From the NCBI RefSeq assembly GCF_029893325.1, contig NZ_JARXWL010000022.1, positions 1 to 51,308 of the forward strand: DNA of 51,308 nucleotides, written 5' to 3'. Origin of the DNA: Enterococcus sp. PF1-24 (GTDB taxonomy: Bacteria > Bacillota > Bacilli > Lactobacillales > Enterococcaceae). Of the stretch, positions 8,364-15,726 are shown piece after piece (the first letter of the stretch is position 1; each line of letters opens with the position of its first letter). Below the pieces are notes generated by a model. It saw only the letters and a list, made by a program, of their open reading frames with translations. It was not told the DNA's origin and did no database searches. The translations under genes and the position numbers were made by a program.

Positions 8364-8810
8364 TTATTTATCTCTAGTGTCAATGACAATCGTTACCGGT
8401 CCGTCATTGTTTAGCGCCACTTGCATATCGCCACCAAATTCTCCCGTTGCCACCGAAATATTTTGTTGCGCCAATTTACGATTAAAAGATTCATATAAAG
8501 CAATCGCTTGCTCTGGACTAGCTGCCTTAACAAAACTCGGACGATTACCTTTTTTAGTATCGGCGTATAAAGTAAACTGAGAAATACTTAAAATACTCCC
8601 TTGAATATCTTGAATGCTTAAATTCATTTTCCCTTCTCCATCAGAAAAAATCCGCATCATGGTAATTTTTCGGACTAAGTAATCCACCTCTGCTTCAGTG
8701 TCTTCTTCATGAACCCCTAGCAAAACAACAAAACCTTGTTGAATTTCTCCAATCACTTGCTTTTCAATCGTTACGCTGGCTTGAGTAACCCGCTGAATAA
8801 CTGCTTTCAT
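8364..8810 (-). CDS. dtd: D-aminoacyl-tRNA deacylase
   Basis: The 148-residue protein is full length for the family. It removes D-amino acids (D-Tyr and others) and mischarged Gly from tRNA, acting as a homodimer in the cytoplasm. The two conserved motifs are SQFTLYAD (77-84; normally SQFTL) and NDGPVT (135-140; the cis Gly-Pro motif normally NxGPVT). The ATG at 8810 has AGGAGG six bases upstream; a GTG one codon earlier is less likely. It lies 66 bp after rsh on the same strand with a terminator between them, the usual rsh-dtd order of Firmicutes. Confidence 0.96.
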   Translation of the reverse strand: MKAVIQRVTQASVTIEKQVIGEIQQGFVVLLGVHEEDTEAEVDYLVRKITMMRIFSDGEGKMNLSIQDIQGSILSISQFTLYADTKKGNRPSFVKAASPEQAIALYESFNRKLAQQNISVATGEFGGDMQVALNNDGPVTIVIDTRDK

Positions 8811-8836
8811 CACTAACCTCCTTATTTTATCAAAAA

Positions 8837-8862
8837 AGTTGTAGGAAAATATTCCTACAACT
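8837..8862 (-). terminator. intergenic terminator between rsh and dtd
   Basis: AGTTGTAGGA/TCCTACAACT (10 bp, 6-nt loop) followed by T6 on the minus strand. It lies 14 bp after rsh and only about 15 bp before the dtd ribosome site. Confidence 0.8.
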
Positions 8863-8876
8863 AAGAGTACATTAAC

Positions 8877-11084
8877 TTAACCATTTGTCCGCCGTACGCT
8901 GTAAACGTCAGGCACGCTTTTAATCTTATCAACAATCGTTCGCAAATGAGCTAAATTTTGAATGGCAATCGTCAAATGAATTACGGCCATCTTATCTTTA
9001 GTTGGTTTCGCTTCAACGCTGACTAAATTTTTCGTCATGGAACTAATCGTTTGTAAAACATCATTTAATAAACCAGTGCGATTATAACCATAAATTTCTA
9101 AATCGGCATCATAATTTTTCGCGCTGCCAACAGCATCTTCCCACTCAACCTCAATCAAACGCTCAGCTACTTCGGATTGATTTTTCACGTTAGGACAGTC
9201 TGCGCGGTGAATGGAAACGCCGCGACCTTTGGTAATGTAGCCGACAATTTCGTCGCCAGGAACCGGATTACAACAGCGACTAATCCGAATCAGCAAGTTA
9301 TCAATCCCCTGAATGACGATGCCGCCTTCGTGGCGCACTTTCATTTTTTCAGGTTCTTTTTTATTATTTAACAACTCTTCGGTTTCTTGCAGTTGTTTTT
9401 CTTTATCTCGTTCTCGTCGTTCTTTTTCTGTTAAACGATTGGTTACCGTTAAAGGACTGACTTCGCCGTAGCCGACAGCCGCAAATAAATCGTCTTCCGT
9501 TTGAAAATTGAATCGCTCTAACGCTTCGGCTATTTTGTTTTTTGTGAAAAATTCTTTCGGCGTAAACTCTAAATCTTGCAAGCTCTTGTAAATCGCGTCG
9601 CGCCCTTTAATAATATTTTCTTCGCGGTCTTGAATTTTAAAGAAGCGTTTAATTTTATTGCGAGCTTTGCTAGTAGCTACCATTTTCAACCAGTCGCGAC
9701 TCGGGCCAAAAGAATTAGGTGAAGTTAAAATTTCAATAATATCGCCATTTTTAAGCTTATAATCCAACTGCACCATTTTGCCATTAACTTTAGCACCGGT
9801 GGTTTTATTTCCCACATCCGTATGGATACTATAAGCAAAATCTAGTGGTCCAGAGCCTTTTGGCAATTCTGTTACATCACCTTTTGGCGTGAAAACATAG
9901 ACTTTATCGCTGAAAATATCGCCTTTAACACCTTCCATAAAATCAGAAGCATCATAACTTTCATCTTGCAGTTCAATCAATTCGTGGAACCAGCTTAAAT
10001 GTTTAGTCATGTTATCAGGAGAAACTTTTTCAGTTTTGCCTTCTTTGTAAGCCCAGTGAGCGGCTACCCCGAATTCAGCAATTTCATGCATTTCATAGGT
10101 TCGAATTTGAATTTCCACCGGATTGCCTTTAGGTCCAATCACCGTGGTATGCAACGACTGATACATATTGGCTTTAGGCATCGCAATGTAATCTTTAAAA
10201 CGACCGGGCATTGGCGTCCATTTCGTATGAATCGCCCCTAAAACCGCGTAACAATCTTTAATATTATCAACAATTACCCGAATCGCTAATAAATCATAAA
10301 TTTCATCAAACTGTTTCTTTTGGTCCTTCATCTTGCGATAAATCGAATAAATATGTTTTGGTCGTCCATAAATTTCGCCATAAATTTCTAATTCTTCGGT
10401 TGCTAAACGAATCTCTTCAATCGTGGTTGAAACGTAATCTTCCCGCTCTTCCCGTTTAGACTGCATTAAATTAACGATGCGATAATACTGTTTAGGATTT
10501 AAATAGCGTAAAGCTGTATCTTCTAATTCCCATTTAATGGTACTAATCCCTAAGCGATGCGCTAAAGGCGCATAAATCTCTAAAGTTTCTTGGGCAATCC
10601 GCCGTTGTTTATCTTCTCTTAAATGCTTCAAAGTCCGCATATTGTGCAAACGGTCAGCCAATTTAACCATGATGACCCGTAAATCTTGAGCCATCGCTAA
10701 TAACATTTTTCGGTGGTTTTCAGCTAATTGTTCAGCGTGAGATTTATATTTAATCTTCCCTAATTTCGTTACGCCATCAACTAACATCGCCACATCTTCA
10801 CCGAATTCCTCAGCTAAATCTTCCAAGGTGATTTCAGTATCTTCAACAACATCGTGGAGAAAACCAGTAGCTACCGTATGCGGGTCCATGCGTAATTCGG
10901 CTAATAAGCCCGCCACTTGAATCGGATGAATAATATAAGGCTCCCCTGATTTACGTACTTGTTTTTCGTGAGCCTTAGCAGCATAATCACATGCCTTTTG
11001 TACAAACGCCGTATGTTCTGGCGACATATATTTACTTACAAGACCGATAACTTCTTCGCCGGTCATATTTTCTTCTCTTGGCAT
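8877..11084 (-). CDS. rsh: bifunctional (p)ppGpp synthetase/hydrolase
   Basis: The 735-residue RelA/SpoT homologue makes and degrades the stringent-response alarmone. An N-terminal HD hydrolase has His53 and HDVVED at 77-82, all intact, so hydrolysis is expected. The synthetase domain follows (about 230-350, with YQSLHTTV and EIQIRTYEMH). A TGS domain comes next (FTPKGDVTELPKGSGPLDFAY), then a helical/zinc-type region with RCCNPVPGDEI, and a C-terminal ACT domain from about 660. The start ATG at 11084 has AAGGAG 11 bases upstream and matches the MPxEE start of enterococcal homologues. A clear promoter lies upstream, and it leads into dtd. Confidence 0.95.
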   Translation of the reverse strand: MPREENMTGEEVIGLVSKYMSPEHTAFVQKACDYAAKAHEKQVRKSGEPYIIHPIQVAGLLAELRMDPHTVATGFLHDVVEDTEITLEDLAEEFGEDVAMLVDGVTKLGKIKYKSHAEQLAENHRKMLLAMAQDLRVIMVKLADRLHNMRTLKHLREDKQRRIAQETLEIYAPLAHRLGISTIKWELEDTALRYLNPKQYYRIVNLMQSKREEREDYVSTTIEEIRLATEELEIYGEIYGRPKHIYSIYRKMKDQKKQFDEIYDLLAIRVIVDNIKDCYAVLGAIHTKWTPMPGRFKDYIAMPKANMYQSLHTTVIGPKGNPVEIQIRTYEMHEIAEFGVAAHWAYKEGKTEKVSPDNMTKHLSWFHELIELQDESYDASDFMEGVKGDIFSDKVYVFTPKGDVTELPKGSGPLDFAYSIHTDVGNKTTGAKVNGKMVQLDYKLKNGDIIEILTSPNSFGPSRDWLKMVATSKARNKIKRFFKIQDREENIIKGRDAIYKSLQDLEFTPKEFFTKNKIAEALERFNFQTEDDLFAAVGYGEVSPLTVTNRLTEKERRERDKEKQLQETEELLNNKKEPEKMKVRHEGGIVIQGIDNLLIRISRCCNPVPGDEIVGYITKGRGVSIHRADCPNVKNQSEVAERLIEVEWEDAVGSAKNYDADLEIYGYNRTGLLNDVLQTISSMTKNLVSVEAKPTKDKMAVIHLTIAIQNLAHLRTIVDKIKSVPDVYSVRRTNG

Positions 11085-11181
11085 CGTGATTCACACTCCT
11101 TCCTCTATTTAAAAAGCAATTCTTCAAAAGCACTGCTTAATAAATAAAAGCACTACTAAATCAGCAGCACTAATTTTACTT

Positions 11182-11210
11182 ATTATACAAATTTTCACTA
11201 CTTTTTTCAA
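11182..11210 (-). promoter_or_regulatory. sigma-70 promoter of rsh
   Basis: TTGAAA (11205-11210), a 17-nt spacer and TATAAT (11182-11187). A ~95-nt leader with two GCACT-containing repeats follows before rsh. Confidence 0.8.
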
Positions 11211-11260
11211 TCTGGAAGACCAGGATTCCCAAGATTATTGGTATTTATTAACAACTAATT

Positions 11261-11293
11261 GCAAAAAGCAGACAATCGCATTGGATTGTCTGC
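11261..11293 (-). terminator. terminator after the SPFH/small-protein operon
   Basis: GCAGACAAT/ATTGTCTGC (9 bp, 8-nt loop) with T5 on the minus strand, 14 bp after the 53-residue gene. Confidence 0.85.
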
Positions 11294-11306
11294 TTCCTTT
11301 TATTTC

Positions 11307-11468
11307 TTAAAACGCTGCCCAGTCATCGTCATCATCAGATTTCGATTTTGATTCAGCTTTTTTATTGGCTTTTTTTCCTCTAAAAAACTTTACTACTGAC
11401 AACAGACTGTATAACACCAATAAAGGTAAGCCAATCATTAATAAAATTCTAAAGATAAAATATCCCAT
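11307..11468 (-). CDS. 53-residue membrane protein coupled to the SPFH gene
   Basis: This short gene encodes an N-terminal hydrophobic helix (about 2-29, rich in I, L and V), then a lysine-rich stretch (KFFRGKKANKKAESKSKS) and a final acidic tail of five Asp followed by WAAF. The start ATG lies 2 nt after the SPFH stop codon. Its ribosome site AGGTGA overlaps the last codons of that gene, so translation is probably coupled. A strong terminator follows immediately. I do not recognise the family. The tight coupling suggests a membrane partner or regulator of the SPFH protein. The single helix is predicted by eye; the coding call rests on the coupling, ribosome site and compositional design. Confidence 0.75.
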   Translation of the reverse strand: MGYFIFRILLMIGLPLLVLYSLLSVVKFFRGKKANKKAESKSKSDDDDDWAAF

Positions 11469-11470
11469 TT

Positions 11471-12331
11471 TTATTCACCTGTCGTATCTGTTACAACGGT
11501 ACCAGCGCCATTTACCGTCACCCAGCCGTGTTCTTTACGAGCTTGTGCTTCTTCATAACGAATTAACTCATCGGTAATTGATTCAGCAATTTTGCGGTTC
11601 GCTTCGGCTTCAGCTTCGGCTGCTTTAGTTACTTCATAAGCATTAGCGTCAGCTTGTGTTTTCGTTGTTTCAGAATCTAATTTAGCTTTTTCGTTTTCTT
11701 GACCAGCGCGAATAATCGCATCAATTGATTTTTGAGTTTCTTCATCAACTTCTGGCACCCCTACCGTTACGTCTTCTACGATAAACCCTTTACCTTCAAC
11801 AGCTTTAGCAAAATTTTCTAGTAATTCTGCTTCAACAGCGGAAGATTTACCAGATAACACATCTAATAAACTATATTTTGAATAAACTTCGCGAGCTTCT
11901 TTTTGTAATTTAGATTTTAACCAACCTTCTTCAATATCATCTGGGGTAATATTCCCAAATTCCTTGTACATTTTTGAAGCGCGAGTAGAATCTACTTTGT
12001 AATCGTATTTAATATTGATGCTTGTTTTTTTACCATCAGAAGTTGAAACAGAAACGCCTTCTGCTTGGATGGTTTGCAAGCGAATTGGATATTGAATCAC
12101 GTTATCAATACCGACAAATTTCACCCCTTGAGCTAAAACTTCATCCTTAATCCCGCCATTGATTGAATAGCGAACCCCAACGTACCCATTGTCAATTTTT
12201 TCAAAGAATTTGAAACTAGCCAACACAACAACAACTGCCACAACCGCAAGTTGGATAATCAACTTAATTGCTCGTGGTGTCACAGGTCCCTCGGATTTTT
12301 CTTTGAATTTTTCTGCTCTTTTAATACTCAT
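11471..12331 (-). CDS. SPFH/prohibitin-domain membrane protein
   Basis: The 286-residue protein has a cytoplasmic N-terminus and one transmembrane helix at about 25-41 (KLIIQLAVVAVVVVLASF). The SPFH (stomatin/prohibitin/flotillin/HflK) domain is next (about 45-190), then a helical alanine/glutamate-rich segment (about 205-255) that in this family drives oligomerisation. Such proteins form large membrane-bound rings that scaffold proteases or microdomains. The reading frame opens at a GTG (12340) that overlaps AAGGAG; the ATG at 12331, eight bases after AGGAG, is the better start. It is followed at once by a 53-residue membrane protein. Its specific role here is unknown. Confidence 0.88.
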   Translation of the reverse strand: MSIKRAEKFKEKSEGPVTPRAIKLIIQLAVVAVVVVLASFKFFEKIDNGYVGVRYSINGGIKDEVLAQGVKFVGIDNVIQYPIRLQTIQAEGVSVSTSDGKKTSINIKYDYKVDSTRASKMYKEFGNITPDDIEEGWLKSKLQKEAREVYSKYSLLDVLSGKSSAVEAELLENFAKAVEGKGFIVEDVTVGVPEVDEETQKSIDAIIRAGQENEKAKLDSETTKTQADANAYEVTKAAEAEAEANRKIAESITDELIRYEEAQARKEHGWVTVNGAGTVVTDTTGE

Positions 12332-12340
12332 GTTTTCCAC

Positions 12341-12369
12341 TCCTTGTTCGTTTTAAGGTATTAATTTTT
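12341..12369. repeat. 29-bp direct repeat, copy 1 (SPFH ribosome-site region)
   Basis: It matches 12444-12472 at 28 of 29 positions. This copy carries the AAGGAG ribosome site of the SPFH gene on the minus strand. Confidence 0.85.
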
Positions 12370-12406
12370 CTCTGAAAAATTAGTTTGATTCTCACGCCGT
12401 ATATCA

Positions 12407-12437
12407 TTCCACTAGCTTGATTCTTTGATAAGTGGAA
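12407..12437. other. 7-bp inverted repeat in the SPFH leader
   Basis: TTCCACT (12407-12413) and AGTGGAA (12431-12437) with a 17-nt loop lie between the two 29-bp repeats. No promoter with good -35 and -10 boxes is visible in 12332-12614. Apart from the repeats the interval appears empty. Confidence 0.45.
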
Positions 12438-12443
12438 CTGACA

Positions 12444-12472
12444 TCCTTGTTCGTTTTAAGGTTTTAATTTTT
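12444..12472. repeat. 29-bp direct repeat, copy 2
   Basis: The upstream copy, 103 bp from copy 1, differs at one base. On the minus strand it holds AAGG directly before an ATG that opens only a 10-codon frame, so it is probably a duplicated, now non-functional translation-start region. Confidence 0.85.
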
Positions 12473-12614
12473 TTCATTTTACTGCAGTTATTACTCCCAT
12501 TGCTTAGGCGTTCTTTTACTTTTGGGCCCAACATTTGTATTAGTAGCCTTGGGAGATTAGCATAGCGCTTTTCTATTTGGTTGAATAGGGACTTTAGTAG
12601 TATTTTTCAACTAA

Positions 12615-13370
12615 TTATTTTTTCAATAATTCTAACTGATAACTGGCTGCGCTGAGAAAATACAAAGGTGCTGTTTCGGCTCGCAAAATTCGTGGGCCTA
12701 AACCGCAACAAACGCCACCTAATTCATTTAATTCTTCAATTTCTTTTGGTGTTAAACCACCTTCAGGGCCAAAAATCGCCACAATTTTTTCACCTGGCTG
12801 CGCTTGCTGTAAAATCTTAACTAAATTAGCTTGTTCCCCTTGTTTAGCAGATTCTTCATAAGCCACCACAATATAGTCAAATTGCGAAAGTTGTTGTAGC
12901 CATTTTTTTTGATTGGCAAACAAAGTAATTTTCGGTGCATATTGCCGCTGAGATTGTTCGGCTGCTTCTTGAGCGATTTTTTGATAGCGTTGCTCTTTTT
13001 TCGCTAATTTTTTTTCATCCCATTTCGCTACTGATGTTTGCCCGGGAAAAGCCATAAAGTGTTGCGCGCCTAATTCGGTGCCTTTTTGAATCACCCATTC
13101 CAGCTTATCCCCTTTTGGAAAAGCACAGGCAATCGTTAATTCTACCGGCAGTTCTTTATTTTGCTGCTCTCGCCTGATTTCTTTTAACCAAACCGCTTCT
13201 TCGGTAATTTGGCTAATCGCCGCGATAATACTCACTTGGTCGCTAAAAACTAAATAAACTTCCTCATCAGGTTGCATCCGCATCACCCGCACAATATGAT
13301 GAAAATTTTCACCTGTTAGCTGATAGCTTACCTGCGGTTGATATTTTTCTTCAATAAAATAGCGTTGCAT
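12615..13370 (-). CDS. rsmE: 16S rRNA m3U1498 methyltransferase
   Basis: RsmE methylates N3 of U1498 in 16S rRNA using S-adenosylmethionine. The 251-residue length is normal. The N-terminal PUA-like RNA-binding region (about 1-70) is followed by a SPOUT fold whose knot motifs are visible as FGPEGGLTPKE (about 200-210) and LGPRILRAETA (about 226-236). The ATG lies one base after the prmA stop, with its ribosome site GAGGTG inside the prmA end. This prmA-rsmE pairing is common in Firmicutes. No terminator separates it clearly from the SPFH gene 284 bp downstream. Confidence 0.95.
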   Translation of the reverse strand: MQRYFIEEKYQPQVSYQLTGENFHHIVRVMRMQPDEEVYLVFSDQVSIIAAISQITEEAVWLKEIRREQQNKELPVELTIACAFPKGDKLEWVIQKGTELGAQHFMAFPGQTSVAKWDEKKLAKKEQRYQKIAQEAAEQSQRQYAPKITLFANQKKWLQQLSQFDYIVVAYEESAKQGEQANLVKILQQAQPGEKIVAIFGPEGGLTPKEIEELNELGGVCCGLGPRILRAETAPLYFLSAASYQLELLKK

Positions 13371-13371
13371 C

Positions 13372-14337
13372 TTACACCTCAGTTTCCACTGGGACTTCTT
13401 CAGCTTTTTTTACAATCATCGCATACCAATCTTTTTGTTGGAAAATCTGTACTACTTCAAATTGTTGCTGCTCTAATGCGGCTAAAATCATCGCTTTTTT
13501 ATCTTCAATAATTCCGGAAATAATCAACCGCCCTTGATTTTTTAATAAACGATGGGCATCTGCTAACATCAACACAATAATATCCGCCAAAATATTCGCG
13601 ACAATCACATCGGCTTGCATTTCAAGCCCTTTTAATAAATCATTAGCCGCCACCTGAACATCGGCAGCCACAGGATTCATCGCCATATTTTCTTTAGCCG
13701 CTAAAACAGCAACTTCATCTAAATCATAAGCATAGACATCTTCCGCCCCTAAATGTTTGCTAGCGATACTTAACACACCAGAACCTGTACCAACATCAAT
13801 GACCGTTTCGCCACCACGTAAAACAGCTTCCAACGCAGTTAAGGTTAAAGAAGTTGTCGGATGCGTGCCAGTACCAAAAGCCATCCCCGGATCTAAAGTA
13901 ATAATTTTTTCATCTGAATGTTCTGGTTGATAATTTTCCCAGCTAGGTACAACGGTTAAATAGCGTGTAATCCGCACGGGATGATAATATTTTTTCCAAG
14001 CGGTCGCCCAATCTTTTTCGGCAACTTCATTGACTGTCAGTAAATTTTTACCGATTGCTAAACCAAATTCAGGCAGTTTTGCAATTTGCTCTTTAATTGT
14101 TGGTAAAATTTCTGGTAAAAAAGTCGTTTCGGGAAAATAAGCCATTACTAGGGCGCCTGCTTCTAAATCAGTAAAATTTTCGCGCGTTACAATTTCACCA
14201 AAACCGTCGCTTTGATAATGTTCATAATCTAAAACATCTTCAATGGCAACGCCACTAGCGCCAGCTTCAATCATAATATTTGAAATCGCCTCAACTGCTT
14301 CACTTGCAGTTTCAACCTTTACTTCATTCCACTTCAA
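13372..14337 (-). CDS. prmA: ribosomal protein L11 methyltransferase
   Basis: PrmA trimethylates ribosomal protein L11 with S-adenosylmethionine. The 321-residue protein has an N-terminal L11-binding domain (about 1-130) and a class I methyltransferase domain with DVGTGSGVLSIA near 180-191 and VANILADII near 250. The GTGTHPTT segment just before is family-typical. The start codon is TTG (14335-14337), 5 nt after GAGGAAG; no ATG fits better. It sits 18 bp after the DUF3013 gene and one base before rsmE, so mpg-DUF3013-prmA-rsmE form one minus-strand unit. Confidence 0.95.
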   Translation of the reverse strand: MKWNEVKVETASEAVEAISNIMIEAGASGVAIEDVLDYEHYQSDGFGEIVTRENFTDLEAGALVMAYFPETTFLPEILPTIKEQIAKLPEFGLAIGKNLLTVNEVAEKDWATAWKKYYHPVRITRYLTVVPSWENYQPEHSDEKIITLDPGMAFGTGTHPTTSLTLTALEAVLRGGETVIDVGTGSGVLSIASKHLGAEDVYAYDLDEVAVLAAKENMAMNPVAADVQVAANDLLKGLEMQADVIVANILADIIVLMLADAHRLLKNQGRLIISGIIEDKKAMILAALEQQQFEVVQIFQQKDWYAMIVKKAEEVPVETEV

Positions 14338-14355
14338 TCAGTCTTCCTCTTTTCT

Positions 14356-14841
14356 TTAATAGCTAGGGTAAGCTAAATATTCATTAGCTTCCGCAGCATA
14401 TTTTTCAACACTGGCTTGCAAATCCGCTGCTTGCCATTTTAATTCAAAAACTTCGGCTTCGGAATCATCGCTCAAGAAATCCAACAAATCATCCATACCA
14501 GTAGTTAGCACATCATTTAAATAATCCACCAGTCCATTGATAAAACCAACGCTTAAACCTTTTTTTCCTTCATAGGCAATAGTAGTTAAATAATCTTCTG
14601 TCACAAATTTTGATTTTTGCGGGTTATACAATAAAATGCCATCTTCAAACTCAATGACTTCTTCTTCAGAAACCACCCCGGTTGCATCATCAATCGCTTG
14701 TTGGCCTTTATTTTCAGCAAATAAGCGAAAAATAATTTCTATTGTATGATTTTTAGTATCCCAATCTAAAGCAACGTCAAAATCAAGCATTTTTTCAGTT
14801 AAACGTTCATCTAAATAATTTAAAAAATCTTTTTTCTTCAT
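14356..14841 (-). CDS. DUF3013 family protein
   Basis: This 161-residue, strongly acidic soluble protein matches the DUF3013 family of Lactobacillales, whose function is unknown. The sequence starts MKKKDFLNYLDERL and has many Asp/Glu, for example VVSEEEVIEFEDGILLYNP and DDLLDFLSDDSEAEVFELKW. There are no signal peptide, membrane segment or catalytic motif. The ATG lies three bases after the mpg stop, so the genes are probably translated together. In many enterococci and streptococci this gene neighbours prmA and rsmE, as here. Confidence 0.85.
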   Translation of the reverse strand: MKKKDFLNYLDERLTEKMLDFDVALDWDTKNHTIEIIFRLFAENKGQQAIDDATGVVSEEEVIEFEDGILLYNPQKSKFVTEDYLTTIAYEGKKGLSVGFINGLVDYLNDVLTTGMDDLLDFLSDDSEAEVFELKWQAADLQASVEKYAAEANEYLAYPSY

Positions 14842-14844
14842 GAA

Positions 14845-15495
14845 TTATTCGTTCTCCTTTTTATCTTCTGGTAGCCACCCAAAATTTTCTTGGTCAATGG
14901 CTTGCTTTTTTTGTTTTGAAATATAAGGATTGCCAGCTACCGCATAGCGCAAACGTTTATCTGTCCAAATCCCTTTATTAGGGATACCGATGCGCGGCAA
15001 GCGTAAAATCTCTTGAGGTTGTTTAGCTTTTTCACTAAGTAAGTATAATTCACTACCAAATAAAGTCTTACCATATAATTCTTTAGTGATTCCCATTGCA
15101 GTCACTAATTTTCCCGGACCATTACTGATTTCTACGGAAGAAATTCCTTGACGGTTTTCTATCATTAAAGGAATATTTTCAACTGGTTGTAGTCCACGAA
15201 TCATAACCCCTTGCGGTTGTCCCGCAGCTTGCGTCACAAAATTCAGAATTAAATGAGTGTGCATCGTATATAAATAAATCGTCCCCGCTGGTTGGTACAT
15301 AGCAGCTAGCCGCGGTGTCTGCCGTAAACCAAAACTGTGGGCCGCTTCATCTTCAGGTCCTAAGTAAGCTTCTACATCAACCAAATAGCCTGCTAAAATC
15401 CCCCGCGATGTTTCATGAACTAAATATTGCCCTAACAAGCTTTCCGCGATTTCTTCGGTTTTCTTATTTTCAAAAAATTCTGTAGTTATCCGCAT
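14845..15495 (-). CDS. mpg: 3-methyladenine DNA glycosylase (AAG/MPG family)
   Basis: The 216-residue base-excision repair enzyme removes alkylated purines from DNA. The family core is visible: VEAYLGPEDEAAHSFGLRQTPR (about 41-62), with the catalytic Glu in VEAYLG, then AGTIYLYTMHTHLILNFVT (about 70-88), normally YVYxxYGMH-NxVT, and ISNGPGKLVTAMGI (about 123-136). The change of YG to MH/TH around residue 77 is slightly unusual. GGAAGGTGA precedes the ATG. It starts the mpg-DUF3013-prmA-rsmE unit and diverges from rarA across an SOS-like box. Confidence 0.93.
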   Translation of the reverse strand: MRITTEFFENKKTEEIAESLLGQYLVHETSRGILAGYLVDVEAYLGPEDEAAHSFGLRQTPRLAAMYQPAGTIYLYTMHTHLILNFVTQAAGQPQGVMIRGLQPVENIPLMIENRQGISSVEISNGPGKLVTAMGITKELYGKTLFGSELYLLSEKAKQPQEILRLPRIGIPNKGIWTDKRLRYAVAGNPYISKQKKQAIDQENFGWLPEDKKENE

Positions 15496-15644
15496 TTTTC
15501 TTCACCTTCCTTATCATACACAATTCTTAGGTTTCTGGCTATCTTTCTGGAGAAAAACGCTGTGAAATATCCCTATTTTTTATAAATTATCCGCTAACAA
15601 TAAAAAAGCTTAACAACTTTTCAGTTACAAATATTTTTTTACAA

Positions 15645-15678
15645 AATCACAAAATCGAATATACGTTCTTTTGTGATT
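15645..15678. promoter_or_regulatory. SOS-like box nested in a 10-bp inverted repeat between mpg and rarA
   Basis: CGAATATACGTTCT (15656-15669) matches the Gram-positive LexA/DinR consensus CGAACRNRYGTTYC at 12 of 14 positions. It overlaps the expected -35 of rarA. It is nested in a perfect inverted repeat, AATCACAAAA (15645-15654) and TTTTGTGATT (15669-15678). LexA control of rarA is an inference. Confidence 0.5.
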
Positions 15679-15681
15679 TCG

Positions 15682-15690
15682 TGGTATACT
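15682..15690 (+). promoter_or_regulatory. extended -10 promoter of rarA
   Basis: TGG-TATACT gives an extended -10 about 36 bp before the rarA start. The -35 position is covered by the SOS-like box and shows no good TTGACA. Confidence 0.6.
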
Positions 15691-15726
15691 TAAAGCATAT
15701 ATTATTGAAAAAAGTAGGTGAAGCTT

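Noticed and set aside
11365-11577. 70-codon plus-strand frame opposite the small membrane gene
   Set aside because: It spans two minus-strand genes and has no ribosome site. The minus-strand 53-codon gene explains the region better.
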